NCBI GenBank assembly: GCA_003136795.1
Contig: PLDP01000253.1
Coordinates: 334-6,631 of the forward strand
Origin: Actinomycetota bacterium
GTDB taxonomy: Bacteria; Actinomycetota; Thermoleophilia; Gaiellales; Gaiellaceae
Direction: 5' to 3'
DNA: 6,298 nt
Shown: one piece after another, positions 1-6,298 of the stretch
Layout: every line of letters begins with the position of its first letter
Numbering within the stretch: the stretch's first letter is position 1
Position numbers and translations under genes: made by a program
The notes under the pieces: model-generated
What the model saw: the letters and a program-made list of their open reading frames with translations, nothing else
What the model was told of the DNA's origin: nothing
Database searches by the model: none

Positions 1-1
1 A

Positions 2-31
2 GCCGCTCGAAGATCGGGAAGCGCGAGCGGC
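2..31 (-). terminator. Inverted repeat after livF, possible operon terminator
   Basis: GCCGCTCG (2-9) and CGAGCGGC (24-31) are perfect 8-bp reverse complements around a 14-nt loop. The repeat starts 2 nt beyond the livF stop codon, where an end-of-operon terminator would sit. Any U-tract on the minus strand would lie to the left of base 1, outside the window, so intrinsic termination cannot be confirmed. It could equally be a chance GC-rich repeat. Confidence 0.35.
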
Positions 32-33
32 AG

Positions 34-752
34 TCAGTGACCAAGGTAGGCCTTGCGGAGATCGTCGTTCTCACGGAGCTCTGCAGCCTTTCCTTCGAGC
101 ACGAGGCGGCCGGTCGAGAGCACGTAGCCGCGGTCGGCGATCGAGAGCGAGACGTTCGCGTTCTGCTCGACGACGAGGATCGCGACGCCCGACTCGTGCA
201 CCTGCTTGATGATCTCGAAGTTGCGCTCGACAAGGATCGGCGCGAGGCCCATCGACGGCTCGTCCATCAGCAAGAGCCTCGGGCGCGACATGAGCGCGCG
301 GCCCATCGCGACCATCTGCTGCTCGCCGCCCGACAGCGTGCCCGCGAGCTGCGTGCGGCGTTCATACACCCGCGGAAACAACTCGTAGACACGGTCGAAG
401 TCCTCCTTCGAGCCGCCGCCGCGCAGGTACGCGCCCATCTCGAGGTTCTCGAGCACCGTCATGGGCGCGAAGAGGCGGCGGTTCTCGGGGACGATCGCGA
501 GGCCGCGGGCGATGCGATAACTCGTGGGCCGCTTCGTGACGTCCTCGCCCTCGATCGACACGGTTCCGTTCCGCGGCTGGACGATTCCGAGAATCGTCTT
601 CAGCGTGGTCGACTTGCCCGACGCGTTTCCACCGAGCAGGCAGACCAGCTCGCCCGCCGCGATCCTGATCGACAGCGCCTGCAGGATGTGGATCTGCCCG
701 TAGTACGTGTCGACCGCGTTGAGTTCGAGCAACGGAGGGGCACCGTTGGCAC

Positions 753-756
<4 letters not shown>
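34..756 (-). CDS. livF: Branched-chain amino acid ABC transporter, ATP-binding protein LivF
   Basis: One of the two cytoplasmic ATPases that power the Liv-type importer, pairing with LivG under the LivH/LivM membrane dimer. The 240 residues match the usual LivF length. Visible motifs are Walker A GGNASGKST (42-50), the Q-loop-region segment VPENRRLF (89-96), signature LSGGEQ (141-146) and Walker B LLLMDEPSMGL (161-171). The switch segment VEQNAN (196-201) has Gln where most ABC ATPases have His, as is normal for LivF. The C-terminus KAYLGH is typical of the family. The start is GTG at 756-754 and overlaps the livG stop by four bases (GTGA). No clear Shine-Dalgarno precedes it, so translation probably depends on coupling to livG. 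The Walker A deviates from the commoner GxNGAGKTT but keeps GxxxxGKS and should be functional. Family assignment is secure; substrate is unknown. Confidence 0.96.
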
Positions 757-1543
<787 letters not shown>

Positions 1544-1544
<1 letters not shown>

Positions 1545-3028
1545 CAGTTGATCTCCACCCGTCGCTCGCCGAGCAGGCCGTTGGGGCGCACGATCATCAG
1601 GACGATCAGCAGGAGGCCGAGGACGATGTACCGCGCCGGGCCAGGGTTCGGGATCATCTGGTTCTCCCAGACGAAAGCAGCGAGATAGAGCGTGGGCGGC
1701 AATGTGACGAGGCGCAGCCGGCCTCGGAGCTGTGTCGCGCACAACATCCCGACCAACAAGAGCAAGTACGCCACCTGGCCGACCCACGGCGTGAGCCGCT
1801 CCGGAACGACGACCCAGTTCGCGAGCACCCCGGCGAGGCCGCCGTGGGCGCCGTCCACCCACGAATGATGGAACGACGCGGCGATCGCGTGGGTGGCGAT
1901 TCCGAAGACGGCCGTCGAGGCCGCTACGATCGCGAGCCGGACCGAGACGCGGTACGCGGCGATCACACCCACGACGATGACGAGGTAGAAGAGCACGCGT
2001 GCCTGGCCTGGATCCTGCAGGACCTGCAGCAGGACGCTGACGAGGAAGGCACCGACGACGACGCCGGGCTGGCTACCCGAGCCGCCGAGAATCACCATCG
2101 CATAGAGGGTGATCAGCACCACCGGCGAGAAGTTGAGCGGATAGACGCTGGCATTGAGCGCGGTCGAGATCGTTCCGGCGAGCGCCGCGACCCCCGCACC
2201 GGTGGCGAAGCTCGTCAGCTTCAGCCAGTTCACCGGCATGCCCATCACCTCTGCCGCCAGTGGATCCTCGCGCAGCGAGCGCCACGCCCGTCCAGTGCGC
2301 GAGTTGTTCACGAAGAACAGAGAGACGTAGACGATCACGAACATCACGATCGCGAGGTAGTAGTAGGAGACCGCGAAGATTCCGTTGTGCTGGACCGCAA
2401 GGGTGTGCCCGGCGAAGCTCAGCGGGAAGACGGTGGATATTCCGAACGAGCCTCCGGTGATGTCGTGACCGAAGATCTGGTTGCCGTTGGTCGCGACCGT
2501 CTCGAACAATTCGAGGAAGAACAGCGTCACGATCGCCAGGTAATCGCCCGAGAGACGTCGTGACGGGAGGCCGACCAGCAGCCCGACGAGTGCACCCACG
2601 ATCGTCGCGGCCGGGATGATCAGGATCGACGGAACGTGGTAGCCGAACTTCGCCGAATCGAAGATCGCGTAGACGTAGGAGCCGACTCCGAAGAACGCGA
2701 TGTAGCCGAGATCGAGCAGGCCGCCCCAGCCGACCACGAGGTTCAACCCGAGGGCGAGCATCATGTAGACGACCGTGTTGAAGCCGACGAGGCGCACGTA
2801 CCCGCTGGACTCGAACACCGGCATCAGCGACCCGGCGGCCACGAACAACATCAGCCAGGCCCACCACGGCACCCGGCGGAGGCGCTCCTCGACGGTGCCG
2901 GCCCAGCCGGCACGCGACACCCGGCGCTCACCCTCGCGCGCGACCCATTCGTCCCGTCCGACGGCGGGGCCCGTGGTCGGCACGGCCTCCTCGGGAGACT
3001 CTGACTCAGGGGGCAGCCACTCGCTCAT
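1544..3028 (-). CDS. livM: Branched-chain amino acid ABC transporter permease LivM, with extended C-terminal membrane region
   Basis: One of the two membrane subunits of the importer, heterodimer partner of LivH. Residues 1-52 are a polar, acidic and Pro-rich cytoplasmic tail. The conserved LivM core runs from about 54 to 340, with LNLVVGWGGLLDLGYIAFFGVGSY (95-118 region), the ATPase-contacting EAA-like loop RTGRAWRSLREDPLAAEVMG (244-263), and MVILGGSGSQPGVVVGA (311-327). In ordinary LivM one last helix follows and ends in RPxGLxG. Here that ending, ARYIVLGLLL through RPNGLLG (465-487), comes only after about 110 extra residues (roughly 355-464) with perhaps three more hydrophobic segments. 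At 494 residues it is clearly longer than the usual 300-425. The start ATG 3028 lies 1 nt past the livH stop, with GGAAGG six bases upstream, so initiation is probably coupled. No frameshift is seen. Confidence 0.95.
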
Positions 3029-3029
3029 C

Positions 3030-3953
3030 TCATACCTTCCGGATGTCCACTCGTCCGAAGAGCCCCTGCGGGCGGAAGATCATGAAGGCGATCAGGATCG
3101 AGAACACGACCAGGTCGGACCACGCGGTCGTCCAGTAGCCGGCGGTGTACGACTCGGCGCAACCGAGCAGGATCCCACCGACCATGGCGCCCGGGATCGA
3201 GCCGATGCCGCCGATCACGGCAGCCGTGAAGCCCTTCAGCCCCGTGGTGAAGCCGACGGCAGCGAACGTCGGGACCCGGAGCGCGAACATCACCCCCGCC
3301 GCTCCCGCCAGAGCGGAGCCGAGGATGAACGTGAACACGATCACGCGATCGATGTCGATGCCCAACATCGCGGCCGCCTCGCGGTCGAACGACGTCGCGC
3401 GCATCGCCTTGCCCGTGCGTGTCCGGTTGACGAGGAACCAAAGGACGACCATCAACGCGAAAGCGGAGCCGATGGTGATGATCCGCAACAGCGGGATGTG
3501 CACGTGGTCGAGGTCGAAGCCGTGGAAGTAGAGCGCGCCGCCACTCAAGTTGTAGGACGCATAGTTGAACTGCTGCGCCCCGAACTCGAGCTGCATCGAG
3601 TTCGAGAGGAAGAACGACACCCCGAGCGCGCTGATCAGCGGTGCGATGCGAGGAGCGTTGCGCAGCGGACGGTAGGCGAAGCGCTCGATCACGACGCCCA
3701 GGACCGCGCATCCGACCATCGCGGCGAGCGTGACCAGCACGAGCAGAAGCCACACGGGAACCACCGGGTCGGACGCACCCCCGAGCGCTTGGAGCACTCC
3801 GTACCCGATGAACGAGCCGACCATGAAGACATCGCCGTGAGCGAAGTTCAGGAGCTTCAGGACGCCGTAGATCAGCGTGTAGCCAAGAGCGACGAGCGCG
3901 TAGACGCTGCCGATCGTCAGGCCGTCGAGAGAGAGTTGGATGAAGAATTGCAA
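3030..3953 (-). CDS. livH: Branched-chain amino acid ABC transporter permease LivH
   Basis: Membrane subunit of the importer, 307 residues, the normal LivH length. Family landmarks are GLTIGSVYALVALGYTLIYG (11-30), NFAHGD (36-41), the cytoplasmic EAA-like loop RTRTGKAMRATSFDREAAAM (177-196), IGGIGSIPGAMVGG (247-260) and the terminal FRPQGLFG (293-300). About eight hydrophobic segments are visible. The start is TTG at 3953-3951. It is effectively forced: an in-frame TAG lies five codons upstream (3968-3966), and the protein already begins at the family's usual N-terminus. Only a weak GGCGAG, about 3 nt from the TTG, could serve as Shine-Dalgarno, so initiation should be inefficient compared with livK. 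The gene follows the intercistronic hairpin and is 1 nt from livM. Confidence 0.96.
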   Translation of the reverse strand: MQFFIQLSLDGLTIGSVYALVALGYTLIYGVLKLLNFAHGDVFMVGSFIGYGVLQALGGASDPVVPVWLLLVLVTLAAMVGCAVLGVVIERFAYRPLRNAPRIAPLISALGVSFFLSNSMQLEFGAQQFNYASYNLSGGALYFHGFDLDHVHIPLLRIITIGSAFALMVVLWFLVNRTRTGKAMRATSFDREAAAMLGIDIDRVIVFTFILGSALAGAAGVMFALRVPTFAAVGFTTGLKGFTAAVIGGIGSIPGAMVGGILLGCAESYTAGYWTTAWSDLVVFSILIAFMIFRPQGLFGRVDIRKV

Positions 3954-3980
3954 GGGCTCGCCAGGCTAATGCTTCGAAGG

Positions 3981-4019
3981 AGACGGGATGGCCCGGTCAG
4001 ACACCGGGCCATCCCGTCT
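3981..4019 (-). promoter_or_regulatory. Perfect 17-bp hairpin between livK and livH
   Basis: Bases 3981-3997 and 4003-4019 are exact reverse complements around a 5-nt loop (3998-4002), giving a very stable GC-rich stem. It begins 11 nt after the livK stop (4031) and ends 28 nt before the livH start. On the transcribed strand it is followed by CCTTCGAAGC, with no U-tract, so it is not a textbook intrinsic terminator. Likely roles are partial termination or protection of the livK mRNA 3' end, both raising binding protein over permease as hairpins do in other ABC importer operons. The palindrome CTTCGAAG (3972-3979) lies beside it. The structure is seen directly; the function is inferred. Confidence 0.8.
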
Positions 4020-4030
4020 TGTCCCAAGGT

Positions 4031-5215
4031 CTAGTTGACGAGCTTGTACGAGCCGTTCGACTGAATCTTGAAGATGTAGAAGTGGCCGTTCAGCGGATCG
4101 TTGGTCTTCGTCGACCACTTGAACGTCCCGCCGAGGATCCAGTTCTTGATCGTCACCTTCTTGACGTTGTGGAAGACATCGGCGCGCGACTTGAGCGTGC
4201 CCTTGTCCTTAGCACACGCGATCTTGATCGCGTTCAGCATGATCTGCACGGCACCGTAGGTCGGCGGGCCGAAGGAGCCCAGCGTCATGGTGGGATTGGC
4301 CTTCTTCCAGCCGGCGACGATTCCCGCGTCGGACGCGATGCCGCTGATGTCCGGGGCGAAGTTCGCCACGTAGCCGCCCGGATACTTGAACTGCGCGGGT
4401 GCGTCCGCACCGTCACCGCCGAATACGACAGCCGACTTGCCCTGCTCCACGAGCTGCTCGGCGAACGTCTGTGCCGCCGGCGGCTGCTGCGTCGGGAAGA
4501 CGACGACGTTGGTGTTGCTGGGGACCTTCGTCACGTAGGACGAATAGTCGGTCGTGGTGTTCGGCGCCGAGAGCCTGGTCACGTTGACGCCGTGGGCCGT
4601 CAGGTACGAGCTGATCGTGGCAGCGAGGCCCTGCGAGTACGGCTCCTGGAAGTCGAATACGACGACGTTCTTCGCCTTGAGCGTGTTGGTGATGTAGGCG
4701 GCGATCGTCGGGCCTTCGACATTGTTCGCCGGAACGTCCCGGAAGAACGTCGGGGTACCGAGCTTCTTCCCGTTGACCGCGTAGGTCAGCGGCGTGTCGG
4801 TCGCCGACGGCGAGATCTGCGCGATGCCGGCGTGGTAATACGTTTGCGCCGACGCCTCGGCGTCACCCGATGTGGACGGGCCGATGATGCCGACGACCTT
4901 CGAATCGGCCGCGAACTTCTGCGCGAGGGTCAGGGCCGGTGCCGCGCCCTGCTCGACCGGCGTGTCGCCCTGAAGCAGCTGGACCTTCAAACCCATCTTC
5001 GGAGCGAGCGTCGACACGGCGTACTTCGCCCAGCTGAGCTGCTCCGTCCCGAGGAATCCGGCTGCGCCGGTAATCGGGGTCACCATCGCGATCTTCAGCG
5101 TGCTGCTGCAGCTGACGCTCTGTGACGCCACGGCCACTTTCGGTCCACCGTGCGCAGCCGTGGCGACGATGCTCGCCGCGATGACCGCGAAGGCAACGAC
5201 AATTGCCTTCTTCAT
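4031..5215 (-). CDS. livK: Branched-chain amino acid ABC transporter, substrate-binding protein LivK-like
   Basis: Extracellular receptor that binds the substrate and delivers it to LivH/LivM, type I periplasmic-binding fold (Leu/Ile/Val-binding family), 394 residues. It has a basic N-terminus (MKK), a hydrophobic core at about 4-20 and Ala-rich candidate signal peptidase sites at about 21-30. Cys36 is preceded by SVS, which does not fit a lipobox well, so it is probably a Sec-exported protein rather than a lipoprotein; how it is retained at the surface is unclear. Family landmarks are LKIAMVTPITGAAGFLG (40-56), VVGIIGPSTSGDAEA (107-121), SPSATDTPLTY (135-145), FFRDVPANN (157-165) and VFDFQEPYSQGL (186-197). 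Only two cysteines are visible in the mature part, Cys36 and Cys334, and a disulfide is possible. The start ATG is supported by a near-perfect Shine-Dalgarno. First gene of the liv operon; stop TAG is followed by the hairpin. The ligand cannot be deduced. Confidence 0.93.
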   Translation of the reverse strand: MKKAIVVAFAVIAASIVATAAHGGPKVAVASQSVSCSSTLKIAMVTPITGAAGFLGTEQLSWAKYAVSTLAPKMGLKVQLLQGDTPVEQGAAPALTLAQKFAADSKVVGIIGPSTSGDAEASAQTYYHAGIAQISPSATDTPLTYAVNGKKLGTPTFFRDVPANNVEGPTIAAYITNTLKAKNVVVFDFQEPYSQGLAATISSYLTAHGVNVTRLSAPNTTTDYSSYVTKVPSNTNVVVFPTQQPPAAQTFAEQLVEQGKSAVVFGGDGADAPAQFKYPGGYVANFAPDISGIASDAGIVAGWKKANPTMTLGSFGPPTYGAVQIMLNAIKIACAKDKGTLKSRADVFHNVKKVTIKNWILGGTFKWSTKTNDPLNGHFYIFKIQSNGSYKLVN

Positions 5216-5221
5216 TCGTTT

Positions 5222-5229
5222 TCCTCCTT
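5222..5229 (-). promoter_or_regulatory. Strong ribosome-binding site of livK
   Basis: On the minus strand this reads AAGGAGGA, essentially the full anti-16S complement, with 7 nt between its last G and the livK ATG. It fixes the livK start. It is by far the strongest Shine-Dalgarno in the window, in contrast to the weak sites before livH and livF. Confidence 0.9.
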
Positions 5230-5280
5230 GCCTTTGAGGGCACGACGTTTTGTTGCTGGGGGGCTGGCGCTGAAGTCGTG

Positions 5281-5308
5281 AGTGTCATGGGTGACGCCCA
5301 CAGTGTCA
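5281..5308. repeat. Direct repeat AGTGTCA, 21-bp period, upstream of livK
   Basis: AGTGTCA occurs at 5281-5287 and again at 5302-5308, so equivalent bases are 21 bp apart, about two helical turns. The context is also similar (AGTGTCATG and AGTGTCAATG). The copies coincide with the candidate -10 and -35 boxes, so the repeat may be an operator for a tandem-binding regulator or simply reflect the resemblance of the two boxes. Between them, TGGG/CCCA (5288-5300) forms a minor 4-bp inverted repeat. Confidence 0.45.
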
Positions 5309-5309
5309 A
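5281..5309 (-). promoter_or_regulatory. Candidate sigma-70-type promoter of the liv operon
   Basis: On the minus strand a perfect -35 hexamer TTGACA (5309-5304) is followed after 17 nt by GACACT (5286-5281), which matches TATAAT at only three of six positions. Transcription would start near 5274, giving a leader of about 60 nt before livK. The -35 box begins about 4 nt downstream of the SnoaL-gene stop. The good -35 and exact spacing favour it, while the weak -10 argues against it. Read-through from the upstream same-strand gene is an alternative. The rest of the 97-nt gap shows nothing else definite. Confidence 0.4.
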
Positions 5310-5312
5310 TGA

Positions 5313-5705
5313 TCAAATCCTGAGCGCCTCGACCCAGCCGGCGGTGTCCAGGAACTGCCGGAAGCGGACCGCCTGCTCGTCCCGCAGCGTCCAGACATGG
5401 ACGAACGGAACGTCAAGCCGCTTTCCGGTCTGCTTCGCGACCCCCCGGTAGCGCCCGAGGACGACCACCTCGTCGCCGGCCTCGAGGAATTCGTCCGGCA
5501 CCGCGCTGAACTCGTCCCACCACTCCGCGTCGAGCGGCTCGAAGATGTTGCGCCGCACCTCCTCGAGGCCGTGATACGTCCCTCCGTGCGGCAGGCCCTG
5601 CGCCTGCTGCCACTCGATCTCCGGGTGCATGTCGCCCATGACCCCCGCCAGGTCCTTGCGCGCAAAGGCGTCGTAGGAGCGCTGCACGATCTCGACGGAG
5701 CTCAT
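5313..5705 (-). CDS. SnoaL-like / NTF2-fold (ketosteroid isomerase-related) protein
   Basis: Small single-domain protein of 130 residues, the usual size for the SnoaL-like/nuclear transport factor 2 superfamily, whose members form an alpha+beta barrel around a hydrophobic pocket and act as isomerases, cyclases, hydrolases or binding proteins. The opening MSSVEIVQRSYDAFARKDLA is the typical first helix. HPEIEW (27-32), the GLEEVRRNIF helix (46-55), EAGDEVVVLGRYRG (75-88) and FVHVWTLRD (101-109) followed by RFRQFLDTAGW (114-124) are the family pattern, the last resembling the ketosteroid-isomerase-related COG3631 group. No signal peptide or membrane segment is present, so it is cytoplasmic. Catalytic residues cannot be assigned and the substrate is unknown. 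It lies upstream of livK on the same strand (97-nt gap), so co-transcription is possible, and is divergent from the cupin gene. No Shine-Dalgarno precedes the ATG. Confidence 0.85.
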   Translation of the reverse strand: MSSVEIVQRSYDAFARKDLAGVMGDMHPEIEWQQAQGLPHGGTYHGLEEVRRNIFEPLDAEWWDEFSAVPDEFLEAGDEVVVLGRYRGVAKQTGKRLDVPFVHVWTLRDEQAVRFRQFLDTAGWVEALRI

Positions 5706-5710
5706 CCGCG

Positions 5711-5717
5711 TAGGTTA
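5711..5717. promoter_or_regulatory. Candidate shared bidirectional -10 element (TAGGTTA)
   Basis: TAGGTT (5711-5716, plus) and TAACCT (5717-5712, minus) are both TANNNT -10 boxes formed by one seven-base sequence. The plus box ends 8 nt before the cupin ATG at 5725, and the minus box ends 6 nt before the SnoaL-gene ATG at 5705. These distances put transcription starts at or beside both start codons, i.e. leaderless mRNAs, which are common in actinobacteria and would explain the missing ribosome-binding sites. No good -35 box is seen for the cupin direction (GATCTC at 17-nt spacing). Placement is observed; promoter activity is inferred. Confidence 0.45.
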
Positions 5718-5718
5718 C

Positions 5719-5753
5719 GCATCGATGCAGTACGCGATGCACGAATCCGATGC
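5719..5753. repeat. CGATGC cluster with palindrome GCATCGATGC at the cupin start
   Basis: GCATCGATGC (5719-5728) is a perfect 10-bp palindrome that contains the cupin ATG. CGATGC recurs at 5735-5740 and 5748-5753, so three plus-strand copies lie 12-13 bp apart, and a fourth reads on the minus strand within the palindrome. It may be an operator for the divergent pair. CGATGC is also fairly common elsewhere in this window (for example near 505, 3645, 4335 and 4823), which weakens the case. Confidence 0.3.
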
Positions 5754-6298
5754 GGCCGACGGTCGTCTCTTCGAGTGCTCCGAGTTCACGCAGAGGGTGC
5801 ACCTCCTCTCGGGCGAGCACGTGGACGACCGCTGCGACGAGGTTGTCTACGTCCTGGCCGGCTCCGGCAGCGCGACGATCGACGGCCACGCGCACGAACT
5901 GCGGCCGGGCACGGCGCTCTTCGTCGCGCGCGGCACGCCCTGGTCGGCCGACGGCGACGCGCGCGCGGTCTCGGTGCTCGTCCACGATCCGGCGCCGGCG
6001 TCGACGACGCACGCGGTGGTCGACCTGACCGCGGTCGAGCAGGGCGAGGCGACCGCAGGCCGAGCGTTTCTGCTCGGCGCGACTCCCGAGGTGGGCTGCG
6101 CGTCGGTGACGCAGTTCATCGGGCTGATCCCACCGGGGCGCGCGCCCGACCATTTCCACGGCTACGACGAGGTGATCTACGTCCTGGAAGGCGAGGGCGT
6201 GCTCGAGATCGGCGGCGAGCAGGCGCCGCTCCGCCCCGGCACGTGCATTCACCTGCCGCGGAGGCTCGTCCATTGTCTCGCCAACACCGGCGACGCCG
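5725..6298 (+). CDS. Two-domain cupin (bicupin) protein, 3' end outside window
   Basis: The frame is open from ATG 5725 to the right edge, 191 codons, with no stop reached, so the gene is partial. Two cupin beta-barrels follow each other. Domain 1 (about 20-90) contains DEVVYVLAGSG (38-48) and LRPGTALFVARGTPW (59-73), but lacks the metal-binding HxH (VDD at 33-35 aligns there) and has Ser where the second-motif His should be (PWS, 72-74). Domain 2 (about 125-191) has a full motif 1, G-x4-HFH-x3-E-x6-G (His143, His145, Glu149, Gly156), and motif 2 with His183 and Asn187, so it should bind a divalent metal. No signal peptide is visible. Reaction and substrate are unknown; such proteins range from dioxygenases and isomerases to sugar or small-molecule binders. 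An in-frame ATG at 5737 is an alternative start, but 5725 fits the -10 box. Divergent from the SnoaL-like gene, 19 bp apart, suggesting shared control. Confidence 0.85.
   Translation, partial: MQYAMHESDAADGRLFECSEFTQRVHLLSGEHVDDRCDEVVYVLAGSGSATIDGHAHELRPGTALFVARGTPWSADGDARAVSVLVHDPAPASTTHAVVDLTAVEQGEATAGRAFLLGATPEVGCASVTQFIGLIPPGRAPDHFHGYDEVIYVLEGEGVLEIGGEQAPLRPGTCIHLPRRLVHCLANTGDA

Noticed and set aside
607..633. Possible loss of function in LivF from its unusual Walker A (GGNASGKST)
   Set aside because: The essential GxxxxGKS pattern is intact and all other catalytic motifs are present, so this is a tolerated variant.
1545..1862. Upstream in-frame extension of livG
   Set aside because: The added 106 residues are Arg/Pro-rich and lie wholly within livM coding sequence in another frame; the ATG at 1544 has a ribosome-binding site and matches the family N-terminus.
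3961..4030. Classical Rho-independent terminator ending transcription after livK
   Set aside because: The stem is very strong, but no U-tract follows it on the transcribed strand, and livHMGF have no obvious promoter of their own in the gap, so full termination is unlikely.
2775..4034. Long open frame on the plus strand (419 codons) across livM and livH
   Set aside because: It is antisense to two well-supported permeases, its translation is rich in Arg, Asp, Glu and His with no recognisable domain, and such frames are expected in GC-rich genomes opposite real genes.
5098..5110. Lipoprotein signal at LivK Cys36
   Set aside because: The residues before the Cys (Ser-Val-Ser) lack the Leu/Val expected at -3, and the Cys lies about 16 residues past the hydrophobic core, so a lipobox is unlikely.
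4019..5125. Plus-strand open frame (368 codons) opposite livK
   Set aside because: Low-complexity Arg/Asp/Val/Leu-rich product with no family features; a complement shadow of the clear binding-protein gene.
5413..6273. Minus-strand open frame (286 codons) spanning the SnoaL-like and cupin genes
   Set aside because: It overlaps two genes with clear family motifs in other frames and its product is Arg/Gly/Ala-rich without domains.

Overview
The window is GC-rich bacterial DNA with actinobacterium-like features: strong G/C preference at third codon positions, GTG and TTG starts alongside ATG, tight start/stop overlaps, and a GGNASGKST Walker A in LivF. By general impression, the long LivM and this gene flavour fit a soil or sediment actinobacterium, possibly class Thermoleophilia. 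That placement is inference and no marker gene here settles it.

Positions 1-5215 (minus strand) hold a complete high-affinity branched-chain amino acid type ABC importer in the classical order livK-livH-livM-livG-livF, transcribed from right to left. livK encodes the secreted substrate-binding protein, livH and livM the two membrane subunits, and livG and livF the two ATPases. livH/livM are 1 nt apart, livM/livG share one base (TGATG) and livG/livF share four (GTGA), so the four distal genes look translationally coupled. livK is separated from livH by 77 nt holding a perfect 17-bp hairpin. It has a near-perfect Shine-Dalgarno, whereas livH starts at TTG with almost none. Together these would give much more binding protein than membrane complex. 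A short inverted repeat just after the livF stop may end the operon. The true substrate (Leu/Ile/Val, another amino acid, an amide or an aromatic compound) cannot be read from the sequence.

Positions 5216-5312 are the livK upstream region, with a TTGACA-type candidate promoter whose two boxes form a direct repeat of AGTGTCA.

Positions 5313-5705 (minus) encode a small SnoaL-like/NTF2-fold protein. Divergent from it, from 5725 to the right edge (plus), is a two-domain cupin gene cut by the window end. Only 19 bp separate the two start codons. Neither has a convincing ribosome-binding site, and the gap holds the symmetric heptamer TAGGTTA, which reads as a TANNNT -10 box on each strand at the right distance for leaderless transcripts both ways.

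I see no RNA gene, CRISPR array, insertion sequence or phage gene. The liv transporter is a known system. The less ordinary points are the LivM insertion, the livK/livH hairpin, the altered LivG signature motif, the half-dead bicupin and the compact divergent promoter. I do not see evidence for a wholly new system.
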